Below are positions 1 to 7,937 of a DNA stretch of 32,154 bases, piece by piece (the stretch's first letter is position 1; every line of letters begins with the position of its first letter). Made by a program: the position numbers and the translations under genes. The notes under the pieces are model-generated. The model made no database searches, was not told the DNA's origin, and saw nothing but the letters and a program-made list of their open reading frames with translations. This DNA comes from Verrucomicrobiaceae bacterium (GTDB lineage: Bacteria > Verrucomicrobiota > Verrucomicrobiia > Verrucomicrobiales > Verrucomicrobiaceae). Location: the NCBI GenBank assembly GCA_027486585.1, contig JAIXOU010000113.1, positions 1-32,154 on the forward strand, in the 5' to 3' direction.

Positions 1-882
1 CCAACCATGGGCGGTGTCTTGATTTTATCCACGATTCTCATCTCAACTCTGCTTTGGGCCAAGCTAGATAATATCATGGTCTGGATCATCCTCTTTACGA
101 CAGTGGGACTGGGTGGACTGGGGTTTTACGATGACTATTTAAAGGTCAGTAAAAAGAACTCAAAAGGAGCCAGTGCTCGCATTAAGCTGGTGTGGCAGAC
201 GGGTGTGGCGGTTGTTGCTGGCCTGCTCTTTGCCTATGCCGTGCCACCCGATGAAGGGGTGACTCTGCGTGCTCTCTATGTGCCCTTTTTCAAAGACGCC
301 TTAATCGCCGACATGGGCATTTTTGCGGTGGCCTTGTTCACGCTGATTATTGTTGGATCATCGAATGCAGTGAATCTCACGGATGGTCTAGATGGTTTGG
401 CGACTGGATGCTCTCTTACCACAGCGATCACGTATGCAGGCTTTGGATACATTTGCGGCAATGCCAACTACTCTGAGTATTTGGGGGTGGCGCATCACAG
501 TTTGGCCAATGAATTGCCGATTGTGGCCATGGCATTGGCTGGTGCATGTCTAGGCTTCCTCTGGTTTAATGCGCATCCGGCAAAGATGTTCATGGGAGAT
601 ACTGGCTCACTTGCTCTAGGTGGCTGCATTGCTACTCTGGCCATTGGCTGCAAACAAGAGATTGTCTTGGCGCTGGTCGGCGGTGTTTTTGTCATGGAAG
701 CAATGAGTGTCATCATTCAAGTCATCAGCTTCAAGAAGCGGGGTAAGCGCGTTTTTCGCATGGCTCCCATTCACCATCATTTTGAATTGGGTGGTTGGCA
801 CGAGAACCAAGTTATCGTCCGCTTTTGGATTCTTTCTCTGCTCTTTGCCATGCTTGGCCTGGCGACTCTGAAACTTCGTTAA
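1..882 (+). CDS. mraY: MraY, phospho-N-acetylmuramoyl-pentapeptide transferase (5' end missing)
   Basis: This integral membrane enzyme transfers phospho-MurNAc-pentapeptide from UDP to undecaprenyl phosphate, giving lipid I at the inner face of the cytoplasmic membrane. The frame is open from base 1 and begins with PTMGG, a motif that is internal in MraY, so the ATG at 7 is not the start and the true start lies upstream. Visible motifs in order are the DD pair in GFYDDYLKV, NAVNLTDGLDGLA, the NAHPAKMFMGDTGSLALGG block and the APIHHHFELGG histidine cluster near the C-terminus. Several hydrophobic segments separate them. The stop lies 2 nt before the murD start, so the two are surely co-transcribed. 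Confidence 0.97.
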   Translation, partial: PTMGGVLILSTILISTLLWAKLDNIMVWIILFTTVGLGGLGFYDDYLKVSKKNSKGASARIKLVWQTGVAVVAGLLFAYAVPPDEGVTLRALYVPFFKDALIADMGIFAVALFTLIIVGSSNAVNLTDGLDGLATGCSLTTAITYAGFGYICGNANYSEYLGVAHHSLANELPIVAMALAGACLGFLWFNAHPAKMFMGDTGSLALGGCIATLAIGCKQEIVLALVGGVFVMEAMSVIIQVISFKKRGKRVFRMAPIHHHFELGGWHENQVIVRFWILSLLFAMLGLATLKLR

Positions 883-884
883 AC

Positions 885-2216
885 ATGTCACGCTTTAAAG
901 GACAACACTTTGCCATTCTCGGTGCTGGTCGCAGCGGGCTGGGTGCTGCACGATTGGCGCGTCTGCATGGAGCAGACGTGACCGTTTTTGATGAAGGCGA
1001 TCCGCAAAAGATTAAAGCTGCCCTCAATCAATTACAGGCTGAATCCTTCCGAGTTGTGAGTGGTCTGGAGGCCCGTGACTTGTTGGTGAAATCTGGGGAT
1101 TTTCAACGTGTCATCATTAGCCCAGGACTTGATGCTAGGTGGCCGTTGCCAAAAAAATTCACCGATGCTGGCGTGCCGTTAGAAGGTGAGATGGAGTTTG
1201 CCTTCAATCTCACGGACTTGCCTATGATCTCGATCACAGGTACGAATGGTAAGAGCACCTGCACGGAGCTCATTGCACATATTCTCAATGCCTGTGGGTT
1301 AAAGTCTGTGCCTTGTGGCAATCATGGCATGTCTTTGAGCGAAGTTGTTTCGAGTGGTGATTCTTATGATGTGCTGGCTCTTGAGGTAAGCAGTTTCCAG
1401 TTAGAGACGATCAAGCATTTCCGTGCCAAGGTCAGTCTCTGGCTGAACTTTGCGCCGGATCATTTGGATCGGTATCCTGGCATGGACGAATACTTTGCCG
1501 CCAAGTCACGAATCTTTGAGAACGTGACGGCCAACGACGTGTCTATCGTGAGGGCAGGAGAGCCTGTTTCTTCAGGAGCAGCCAAGCGATTAACTTTCTC
1601 TGCTTATGGTTCCGAGGCAAATGCGACCTATTCGACGGGTGAGTTTTTCATCCAGGGTCAGTTGATTGGTGCTGCATCCTCATTGCGTCTACGCGGCAAG
1701 CATAATATGGAAAACGTCCTGGCCGCCATGATGGCTTGTAATGTTTTTGGCCTGACTTATCCAGACATGCTGAAAGCCATAGAAAGCTACGAGCCCCCAG
1801 CTCATCGCTGTGAACTGGTTCGTGAGTTGAATGAGCGAGAATACATCAATGATTCCAAAGCCACCAATCTGCACGCCCTGGAAGCATGCATCGGCTCTAT
1901 GGACCGTCCGATCGTTCTGATAGCAGGCGGAAAAGATAAACAGCTCGATTACTCGCCCCTGAGATCTTCTTTGAATGGACAGGTGCGCGCCCTGGTTTGT
2001 CTGGGTGAGATCCGCCAATCTTTGCACGACATGTTCTCCGATCTCTTGCCCTGCCATGTGGCCACAGACATGGCGGATGCGGTGCAGATTGCGGCCTCCA
2101 TTTCTCTTCCTGGTGATAGCATCATCCTGAGTCCAGGAACTTCTTCTTTCGATATGTACACGGGCTATGGCCAGCGCGGAGATGCCTTCCGAGTGGCTGT
2201 GAACGCCCTTCTTTAA
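885..2216 (+). CDS. murD: MurD, UDP-N-acetylmuramoylalanine--D-glutamate ligase
   Basis: This cytoplasmic Mur ligase adds D-glutamate to UDP-MurNAc-L-Ala using ATP. I chose the ATG at 885 because it opens directly into the family N-terminus (MSRFKGQHFAILGAGRSGLG). An in-frame ATG at 795 would add 30 residues inside mraY that do not resemble the family. The protein has 443 residues, the usual MurD size. Motifs seen are the Rossmann-like GAGRSGLGAA, the ATP loop SITGTNGKST, the HRCELV and INDSKATN segments of the central/C-terminal domain, and the C-terminal LSPGTSSFDMYTGY block. There is no clear Shine-Dalgarno sequence, and translation is probably coupled to mraY. Confidence 0.96.
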   Translation: MSRFKGQHFAILGAGRSGLGAARLARLHGADVTVFDEGDPQKIKAALNQLQAESFRVVSGLEARDLLVKSGDFQRVIISPGLDARWPLPKKFTDAGVPLEGEMEFAFNLTDLPMISITGTNGKSTCTELIAHILNACGLKSVPCGNHGMSLSEVVSSGDSYDVLALEVSSFQLETIKHFRAKVSLWLNFAPDHLDRYPGMDEYFAAKSRIFENVTANDVSIVRAGEPVSSGAAKRLTFSAYGSEANATYSTGEFFIQGQLIGAASSLRLRGKHNMENVLAAMMACNVFGLTYPDMLKAIESYEPPAHRCELVRELNEREYINDSKATNLHALEACIGSMDRPIVLIAGGKDKQLDYSPLRSSLNGQVRALVCLGEIRQSLHDMFSDLLPCHVATDMADAVQIAASISLPGDSIILSPGTSSFDMYTGYGQRGDAFRVAVNALL

Positions 2217-2241
2217 GTCACAAAACAAAAATAAACATCCC

Positions 2242-3342
2242 ATGAAAAAGCCCAAAAAAGACAAAATTCTTCTCAATCTGCTTGAAGGTGAAAAGCATAA
2301 ACACCGTGTCGCGATGGTGAATGAAGAAGCGGCATGGAATCAGCATGAGCCGAATTCAAACATGGCACGCATGTTCGTGGTCATGCTTCTCATTCACGTC
2401 GTCGTGATTGGTGGCATCATTGTCTATGACATGATGAATGGAGAAGAGGTGCAGCCTGCGACAGTGATTACTTCTAATTCACCATCGACTCCACTGAGTT
2501 CACTGCCTTCGCCCTCAGCCAAGGTTGAGGCTTCTGGTAATCCTATTCCAATCGAAGAGTGCGCTACCTATGAATGGCGCTCAGGTGACTCGATTGGCAG
2601 CGTATCGAAAAAGCTTGGGGTCACTGAGGCTGTGCTGATTAAAATGAACATGTTGGACAAAGGTACTCAGTTGGAGGCCAATTCAATCATTCGTTATCCG
2701 AAGCAGCCGGTGGTGAAAGCTGTCGGTATCAGTGTCGCCGGAGCCAATGGTGAACTTGCTACATCAGCTCTTCCCGCAGCAAGCATCGCCGCAGCTAAAG
2801 ATGCCATGCCTCTGGTCGCTCCAGGTGAGCAATCTTTCTCCTTTCAGCCTACCATTGTCGGCGAGCTTGCACCGACACCTGGGCAGGTTCCCGTGATTCC
2901 AATGGTTCAAGACTCACCGCCAAGCGCAGAGACAGTTGCGGCTACTGGTACGCCTGCAGTTGTTGAGACCAAGCAGGAGGAGTTGCCCCCAGTCATTGAA
3001 GAGACCGCCCCAGCCCCCAAGGTGGAAAGTCCAAAGGTAGCTGCGGTGACCCCAAAAAAAGTTGAATCGCAGGATGAAGATGAGGTGCCAAAAGCACTGC
3101 CCGTGAAGCGCTATGCGCCACCTGCGGTAAATAAGCCTGCTGCCAAGAAGATCACTGAAGCAGCTCCTATCAAAAAGGAGCCAGCTAAGGCATCTCGTAC
3201 CTATACGGTGAAGTCAGGTGAGACTCTTTACAGCATCGCTACACGCAACGGAGTCAGTGTTAAATCGTTGCAGGCGGCAAATAAAATCGTCAAACCTGAG
3301 AGTCTACGCGATGGCTTGAAGTTGGTTATTCCAGCTCGTTGA
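2242..3342 (+). CDS. Membrane-anchored protein with two LysM domains
   Basis: A 366-residue bitopic protein. A charged cytoplasmic N-terminus (1-42) is followed by one membrane segment (about 43-63). Next come a first LysM-like domain (about 109-153, YEWRSGDSIGSVSKKLG), a long Pro/Ala/Lys/Glu-rich linker (about 155-315) and a canonical C-terminal LysM (about 319-366, YTVKSGETLYSIATRNGV). LysM domains bind N-acetylglucosamine-containing glycans such as peptidoglycan. Its place between murD and ftsW suggests a septal or envelope-spanning role, perhaps linking the membrane synthase to the wall. That role is inferred from context only, and no enzymatic domain is visible. Confidence 0.88.
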   Translation: MKKPKKDKILLNLLEGEKHKHRVAMVNEEAAWNQHEPNSNMARMFVVMLLIHVVVIGGIIVYDMMNGEEVQPATVITSNSPSTPLSSLPSPSAKVEASGNPIPIEECATYEWRSGDSIGSVSKKLGVTEAVLIKMNMLDKGTQLEANSIIRYPKQPVVKAVGISVAGANGELATSALPAASIAAAKDAMPLVAPGEQSFSFQPTIVGELAPTPGQVPVIPMVQDSPPSAETVAATGTPAVVETKQEELPPVIEETAPAPKVESPKVAAVTPKKVESQDEDEVPKALPVKRYAPPAVNKPAAKKITEAAPIKKEPAKASRTYTVKSGETLYSIATRNGVSVKSLQAANKIVKPESLRDGLKLVIPAR

Positions 3343-3381
3343 TCCGTTGGTTCAGCCTTTTATCAAACCATCCCAATCATC

Positions 3382-4557
3382 ATGGCTAAGCGCTCTGTTC
3401 TCTTCTTGCTACTTGCGGTGGCATTGCTAGTCGGGCTAGGCATCACGATGCTGGCTAGCACGAGCTTTTTCACGAAAGAGGGCGGAGGGGAAGAGTATGT
3501 GACGGTCTGGAAACAAGTGCTTTGGATGGGAGTCGCGTTTGTGGCCTGCATCACGATGGCTTTGATGGATTTTAATCTTTGGTATCGCTGGCGCTGGCAT
3601 TTGTTTGGTTTGGCAGTCTTTGGGCTTTTGCTTTGCTACGAATCACATCTAGCCACCTTGATCGGCTATAAGCCACTGATTGCTGCCAAAGTGAATGGTG
3701 CGGCGCGCTGGATCGGTGTGGGTTCCTTTCGCGTGCAGCCTTCTGAGTTTGCCAAGATTATCTTGATCATTGCCATGGCAGGTTGGTTTGCCACGCATGA
3801 GACCTTGGAGAGGACTTTGAAACATGGACTTGTGCTCCCGGGCGCAGTACTCGGTCTGATTGTTGCCATGATCGGTGGAGAGGTAGATCTTGGGAATGCC
3901 ACCGTTGCTGCATTGGTGGGCTCAGGGATTATGTTTGTGGCAGGCACTCGCTTTCGCTATCTAGCTGTCATTTTTGGCTCTGGCATCGCAGCCTTGGTCA
4001 TGGGAATATTCTTGGCTCCAAATCGCTTTGAGCGTGTCATGGCCATTACGCATCTAGAAGAGGTCAAAGACGGCATTGGACTTCAGCAGTGGGTTTCCTG
4101 GTTGGCTTTTGGGTCAGGTGGTCTGCATGGGCGTGGATTGGGAGAGGGGCGCATGAAGCTTTCGTACCTTCCCGAAGCTCATACCGACTTTATCTTTCCC
4201 ATGGTGGGTGAGGAGCTAGGTCTCTGGGGTGTCTTAGGAACAGTGGCTGCTTTTATCGTGCTGCTTTTTGCTGGTATGTGCATCAGCAGTTACGCGCCCA
4301 ACCGATTCGGGAAGTTGCTAGGTTTCGGATTGACCTTCTTACTTTCTTTGGAAGCGCTCTTGAATATGGGCGTGACCACTGCTCTTTTGCCGAATAAGGG
4401 TCTTCCACTCCCCTTCGTTTCGTACGGAGGTTCGAGTCTGTTAGCCGCCATGGTGGCGGTGGGAATCCTGATCAATATTCATCGTCAAGGGGTGCATTTA
4501 ACCTGGGATCAATTGCCTGTGATCCGGAGAAAGCGCCGCTGGACGCCAGAACTCTAA
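3382..4557 (+). CDS. ftsW: FtsW, SEDS-family septal peptidoglycan glycosyltransferase
   Basis: A 391-residue polytopic SEDS protein that polymerises lipid II into septal glycan strands in partnership with a class B penicillin-binding protein. Family motifs are clear: NGAARWIGVGSFRVQPSEFA in the first half, HTDFIFPMVGEELGLWG, and near the end NKGLPLPFVSYGGSSLLA. FtsW and RodA are close relatives. Placement between murD and murG favours FtsW. It starts 39 nt after the LysM gene and ends 5 nt before murG, so it belongs to the same transcript. Confidence 0.95.
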   Translation: MAKRSVLFLLLAVALLVGLGITMLASTSFFTKEGGGEEYVTVWKQVLWMGVAFVACITMALMDFNLWYRWRWHLFGLAVFGLLLCYESHLATLIGYKPLIAAKVNGAARWIGVGSFRVQPSEFAKIILIIAMAGWFATHETLERTLKHGLVLPGAVLGLIVAMIGGEVDLGNATVAALVGSGIMFVAGTRFRYLAVIFGSGIAALVMGIFLAPNRFERVMAITHLEEVKDGIGLQQWVSWLAFGSGGLHGRGLGEGRMKLSYLPEAHTDFIFPMVGEELGLWGVLGTVAAFIVLLFAGMCISSYAPNRFGKLLGFGLTFLLSLEALLNMGVTTALLPNKGLPLPFVSYGGSSLLAAMVAVGILINIHRQGVHLTWDQLPVIRRKRRWTPEL

Positions 4558-4562
4558 TTTTC

Positions 4563-5693
4563 GTGAAATCCAACTATAAAAATCCCATCCATGTTCTGAT
4601 TGCATGTGGTGGCACTGGGGGACATCTGTTTCCTGGCATTGCTGTGGCTGAAGTGCTGAAATCTCAAGGGCACGGCGTGACTATCCTCATCAGCGAAAAG
4701 AAGATCGACGCCATAGCTGCCTCTGGGCACAAGGACTTGAAGTTCGAAAAAATGCCGTTTTTGGCCATGCCAAAACCATGGTCGCCCAAGATGTTCGGTT
4801 TCCTCAGCGGCTTATGGAAAGGCATGAAGCAGTGCCGAAAGATCATTCGCGATAAGCAGGTGGACGTTGTCTTAGGCATGGGTGGATTCACCTCCTTCAT
4901 CCCACTCTACTCTGGGCGGAAAGAAAAGTGTCGAACGCTGATCCATGAGAGCAATGCCATCCCAGGAAAGTCGAACAAGCTCAACGCACGCTATTCAGAC
5001 ATCGTTCTTTGTGGATTAGAGGCCTGCAAAACGCACTTCCTAGAGCATCCAGATATCCGCGTGGTTGGCACACCTGTCCGTAACTCGATGCGTGTAAAGG
5101 GGGGCGATGATCCGCATGCCTTTTTCAAATTGGATAAAACCAAAAAGACACTTTTGATCATGGGCGGCAGCCAAGGCGCACGCGGAGTGAATCGCGTGGT
5201 TGGCATGACCCTGGAGCAGTTTGAAAAAATGGGCATCCAGGTCCTGCACATCGCTGGTCCCACGGATTATGAAGAAGTCATCGATGTTTATGCTAAACAC
5301 CCGCTTTTGGCTCAGCATGTCGCTGCATTCTGTCATCGTATGGATTTAGCCTATCGTGTGGCTGATTTAGCCATCGCGCGCAGCGGAGCGTCTTCAATGT
5401 CAGAGCTTGCCTTCTTTGGTGTGCCTAGTCTTTTGGTCCCCTATCCGACCGCAGCAGAAGATCATCAAACTCGGAATGCCGAGATCTTTGACAACGCAGG
5501 TGCTGCCCGTTTGTTGCCTGAAAAGGATCTCAATGCCAATGTACTGGCTGATGCCGTTAGAGACATTCTGTTTAATCCAGCTAAAGTTGAGGCCATGAAG
5601 ACTGCTGCGAACTCCATGGCCACCCGCGACTCAGCGGAAAGGATTGCTGCGTTGATTGTAGAGCAAGCGAGGATTCCCAAGATGACTGCCTAG
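4563..5693 (+). CDS. murG: MurG, undecaprenyl-PP-MurNAc-pentapeptide GlcNAc transferase
   Basis: A GT-B glycosyltransferase that adds GlcNAc to lipid I to give lipid II on the inner membrane face. The start is GTG at 4563. The N-terminal lipid-binding loop (ACGGTGGHLFPGIAVAE), HESNAIPGKSN, the second-domain MGGSQGARGVN loop and the UDP-GlcNAc site (ARSGASSMSELAFFGVPSLL) are all present in a 376-residue, full-length protein. Its TAG stop is immediately followed, with no intervening base, by the stop of the convergent ABC gene. The dcw-type cluster ends here rather than continuing to murC/murB/ftsQ. Confidence 0.97.
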   Translation: MKSNYKNPIHVLIACGGTGGHLFPGIAVAEVLKSQGHGVTILISEKKIDAIAASGHKDLKFEKMPFLAMPKPWSPKMFGFLSGLWKGMKQCRKIIRDKQVDVVLGMGGFTSFIPLYSGRKEKCRTLIHESNAIPGKSNKLNARYSDIVLCGLEACKTHFLEHPDIRVVGTPVRNSMRVKGGDDPHAFFKLDKTKKTLLIMGGSQGARGVNRVVGMTLEQFEKMGIQVLHIAGPTDYEEVIDVYAKHPLLAQHVAAFCHRMDLAYRVADLAIARSGASSMSELAFFGVPSLLVPYPTAAEDHQTRNAEIFDNAGAARLLPEKDLNANVLADAVRDILFNPAKVEAMKTAANSMATRDSAERIAALIVEQARIPKMTA

Positions 5694-6575
5694 TTAGGCT
5701 GTCATGGTACAGACCGGAAAGTCTTGAGTCGCCAGTTCCGCAGCCATATCAGGGCTGGGCTTAAAGGCTGGCTCACGACTCGGGCGGATATGGGAACGGT
5801 CGTTCAGAAAGGTGATGAGGTGTTCACGCAGTTCATAGTAGCGTGGGTCTTCCATGATCTCTTTGCGGTTTCGTGGTCGTTCGAAGGGTATTTTTAAAAT
5901 ATCTCCGACTTCGGCTTCAGGACCGTTGGTCATCATGACAACGCGGTCAGAGAGGAAGATGGCTTCATCCACATCATGGGTTACCATGAGAGTGGTGATG
6001 CGGTTGCGGCGCCAGAGTTCGAGTAGGACTTCCTGAAGCTCATAGCGCGTCAGTGAATCCAACATGCCGAAGGGTTCATCTAGCAGTAGCATTTTTGGCT
6101 GAAGTGCAAACGCACGGGCGATGCCGACACGCTGTCTCATGCCTTGGGAGAGCTCGCTTGGACGCTTATGCATGGCATCTCCGAGGCCGACGATGCTGAG
6201 GTAATACTCGGCCATCTGGCGGCGCTCGGCTTTGCTGGCGGTGAAATAAACTTGGTTAACGCCGAGCATAACATTTTCAAAGGCAGTCATCCATGGCAGA
6301 AGGCAAGGGGACTGAAAGACAATGCCGCGATCTGGGCCTGGGCCGCTGGCTTCTTTACCTGCGAGGATCATGTTGCCTTGACTCAGATCACTCAAACCAG
6401 CGACCATCATAAGGACGGTGCTTTTTCCACAGCCACTGTGACCAATGAGGGTAGCGAACTCACCTTCCTTTAATTTGAGATTGAAGTCTTTGACGATGGT
6501 GGTTGGACCTTTTGGGGTGTCGTAGGTCTTCCAGAGCCGATCCAGCTCAAGCATTTTGGGGTTCTTTACACTCAT
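5694..6575 (-). CDS. nrtD: Nitrate-type ABC transporter ATPase (NrtD/CmpD-like)
   Basis: A 293-residue cytoplasmic ATPase subunit of a nitrate/nitrite (or related anion) importer. Walker A is GHSGCGKST, the Q-loop region is [10 protein letters not shown], the signature is LSQGMRQRV, Walker B is [12 protein letters not shown] and the switch region is MVTHDVDEA with the catalytic histidine intact. The C-terminal segment [25 protein letters not shown] is the tail characteristic of the NrtC/NrtD/SsuB-like group. The ATG overlaps the stop of the preceding ATPase by 4 nt (ATGA), indicating translational coupling. It is the last gene of the operon. Substrate identity (nitrate, nitrite, bicarbonate, cyanate) cannot be fixed from sequence alone. 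Confidence 0.88.
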   Translation of the reverse strand: MSVKNPKMLELDRLWKTYDTPKGPTTIVKDFNLKLKEGEFATLIGHSGCGKSTVLMMVAGLSDLSQGNMILAGKEASGPGPDRGIVFQSPCLLPWMTAFENVMLGVNQVYFTASKAERRQMAEYYLSIVGLGDAMHKRPSELSQGMRQRVGIARAFALQPKMLLLDEPFGMLDSLTRYELQEVLLELWRRNRITTLMVTHDVDEAIFLSDRVVMMTNGPEAEVGDILKIPFERPRNRKEIMEDPRYYELREHLITFLNDRSHIRPSREPAFKPSPDMAAELATQDFPVCTMTA

Positions 6576-7492
6576 GCTAATACCTCCACTTCTTCACGTT
6601 TATTGTCTGTGCGGCGTTTGGGTCCGCGACGGTTGATGAACTCCATGGTGTGCAAGTTATTGAGATCCTCCGGCAGGATGTCGGGCAGGCTGAGCTTGCG
6701 GCTGGACTTGATTTTGTTTTTACCTTTTGAATCCAGCAAGGTGGTGATGAGATGTGCGCGCAGTCTCTTGAATTCGGGGTCATGGTTGACGAGCTTTCGA
6801 TCTCGGGGGCGGGGAATATTCACAGAGATGGACTCGCCTAAAGTTGCAGGTGATGTCGGTAGAAGTGGGATGACGCGATCAGCCACGAGGATGGCTTCAT
6901 CAGGATCATTGGTGATCCAGATGACAGTGGTTTTGTTATTGATCCAAATGTCAGCGATCTCGTCCTGAAGCTGTGCTCGGGTGAGCGCGTCGAGAGCGCT
7001 GAGTGGCTCGTCCATGAGAAGCACTTTCGGCTCCATGGCGAGTGTGCGTGCGACTGAGACACGCTGCCTCATGCCACCTGAGAGTTCTTTCGGCAACTTA
7101 TGCGCAGCTGGTGTCAACTTAACCATGGCGATGTATTTGGCGACATGGGCGGCACGTTTCTCTTTGGTCCAGTCTTTGAAGACTTCATCGACAGCGAGTG
7201 CGATGTTTTCTGTGACGGTGAGCCATGGTAGTAGCGAGTAGTTTTGGAAAACAAGGCCGCGGTCTGGTCCTGGTTCGGTGATGGCTTTGTCTTCAATGGA
7301 GGCGGATCCTTTGTCAGGTTTGACTAGTCCCGAGATGAGATTGATGAGCGTGCTCTTGCCCGATCCTGAATAGCCAACAATAACAACGAACTCACCTTCT
7401 TGCACGGTGAGGTTGATGTCTTTGAGAACTTCGGTTCGATTGCCTGGACTGCCAAAGCCTTTTGAGGCGTCTTTGATTTCGATAAAGGACAT
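6572..7492 (-). CDS. nrtC: Nitrate-type ABC transporter ATPase (short NrtC-like)
   Basis: A 306-residue ATPase partner of the following gene. Walker A is GYSGSGKST, the signature is [13 protein letters not shown] and Walker B is [12 protein letters not shown]. The switch region reads [11 protein letters not shown], so asparagine stands where the H-loop histidine is expected. The tail ([24 protein letters not shown]) fits the NrtC group. Cyanobacterial NrtC carries an extra C-terminal NrtA-like domain. It is absent here, and a separate NrtA-like protein without signal peptide is encoded at the head of the operon. The IVS-like element lies immediately upstream, between this gene and the permease. 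Confidence 0.86.
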   Translation of the reverse strand: MSFIEIKDASKGFGSPGNRTEVLKDINLTVQEGEFVVIVGYSGSGKSTLINLISGLVKPDKGSASIEDKAITEPGPDRGLVFQNYSLLPWLTVTENIALAVDEVFKDWTKEKRAAHVAKYIAMVKLTPAAHKLPKELSGGMRQRVSVARTLAMEPKVLLMDEPLSALDALTRAQLQDEIADIWINNKTTVIWITNDPDEAILVADRVIPLLPTSPATLGESISVNIPRPRDRKLVNHDPEFKRLRAHLITTLLDSKGKNKIKSSRKLSLPDILPEDLNNLHTMEFINRRGPKRRTDNKREEVEVLA

Positions 7493-7497
7493 GTAAA

Positions 7498-7931
7498 ATT
7501 TATGATTTACGATCTATGACTTTTGATTTGAAATGTCAGGTCTATGACGACGACTGAACTCAAAGAAAGGACGATGGATTTTGCGGTGCGTATCCTGAAA
7601 ATGGTGGATGCGCTGCCAAAGACGACGGCTGGAAAAACGGTGGGTGGGCAGATCGCCAGAAGTGGCACGTCTGTGGCTGCTAATTATCGGGCAGCGCTGC
7701 GTGCGAAGTCCGATGCCGACTTTATCCACAAGATCACGATTGTTCTCGAAGAGGCTGATGAGAGCGGTTTTTGGATTGAGTTGGCTCAAAGAGCTGACCT
7801 TCTGCCTACTAAGCTGCTTAAAGACTTGCTTCAAGAAGCTGAAGAACTCACCAAGATATTCAACGCAACACGATCCACCACGAAGCGTCGAATTTTGCCA
7901 AATCATAAGTCGTAAATCGTAGATCATAAAT
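7498..7931 (+). mobile_element. IVS-like element: inverted repeats enclosing a four-helix-bundle gene
   Basis: A 31-nt left arm (7498-7528) is the imperfect reverse complement of a right arm (7901-7931). By eye 27 of 31 positions match, and two of the four mismatches would be G·U pairs in + strand RNA. Between the arms lies only the four-helix-bundle ORF, whose stop codon is inside the right arm. The architecture resembles the intervening sequences (IVS) of bacterial 23S rRNA genes, which encode S23-type four-helix-bundle proteins within a long stem. Here it sits between two protein genes of a - strand operon. Mobility is inferred, and no target-site duplication was identified with confidence. 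Confidence 0.5.
7544..7915 (+). CDS. Four-helix bundle protein (S23 / IVS-protein family)
   Basis: A 123-residue protein with the typical family layout: an N-terminal helix (LKERTMDFAVRILKMVDALP), the conserved segment GGQIARSGTSVAANYRAA, then KSDADFIHKITIVLEEADES and WIELAQRADLLP. The family is known from 23S rRNA intervening sequences and from accessory proteins of diversity-generating retroelements (Avd), but its cellular role is unclear. It is encoded opposite to the nitrate operon in which it lies. An AGG at 7538-7540 may act as ribosome binding site. No reverse transcriptase or variable-repeat pair is nearby, so an Avd function is unlikely here. Confidence 0.85.
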   Translation: MTTTELKERTMDFAVRILKMVDALPKTTAGKTVGGQIARSGTSVAANYRAALRAKSDADFIHKITIVLEEADESGFWIELAQRADLLPTKLLKDLLQEAEELTKIFNATRSTTKRRILPNHKS

Positions 7932-7937
7932 CGATGA

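Noticed and set aside
1689..2276. 195-codon - strand frame inside murD
   Set aside because: It lies wholly opposite a clearly conserved MurD sequence and shows no family motif.
7514..7927. 137-codon - strand frame covering the four-helix-bundle gene, and a 104-codon frame at 7608-7922
   Set aside because: The + strand frame 7544-7915 matches the S23/four-helix-bundle family. The others are shadows that arise in part from the inverted repeats.
7498..7931. Four-helix-bundle gene considered as Avd of a diversity-generating retroelement
   Set aside because: No reverse transcriptase gene and no template/variable repeat pair is present in the window.
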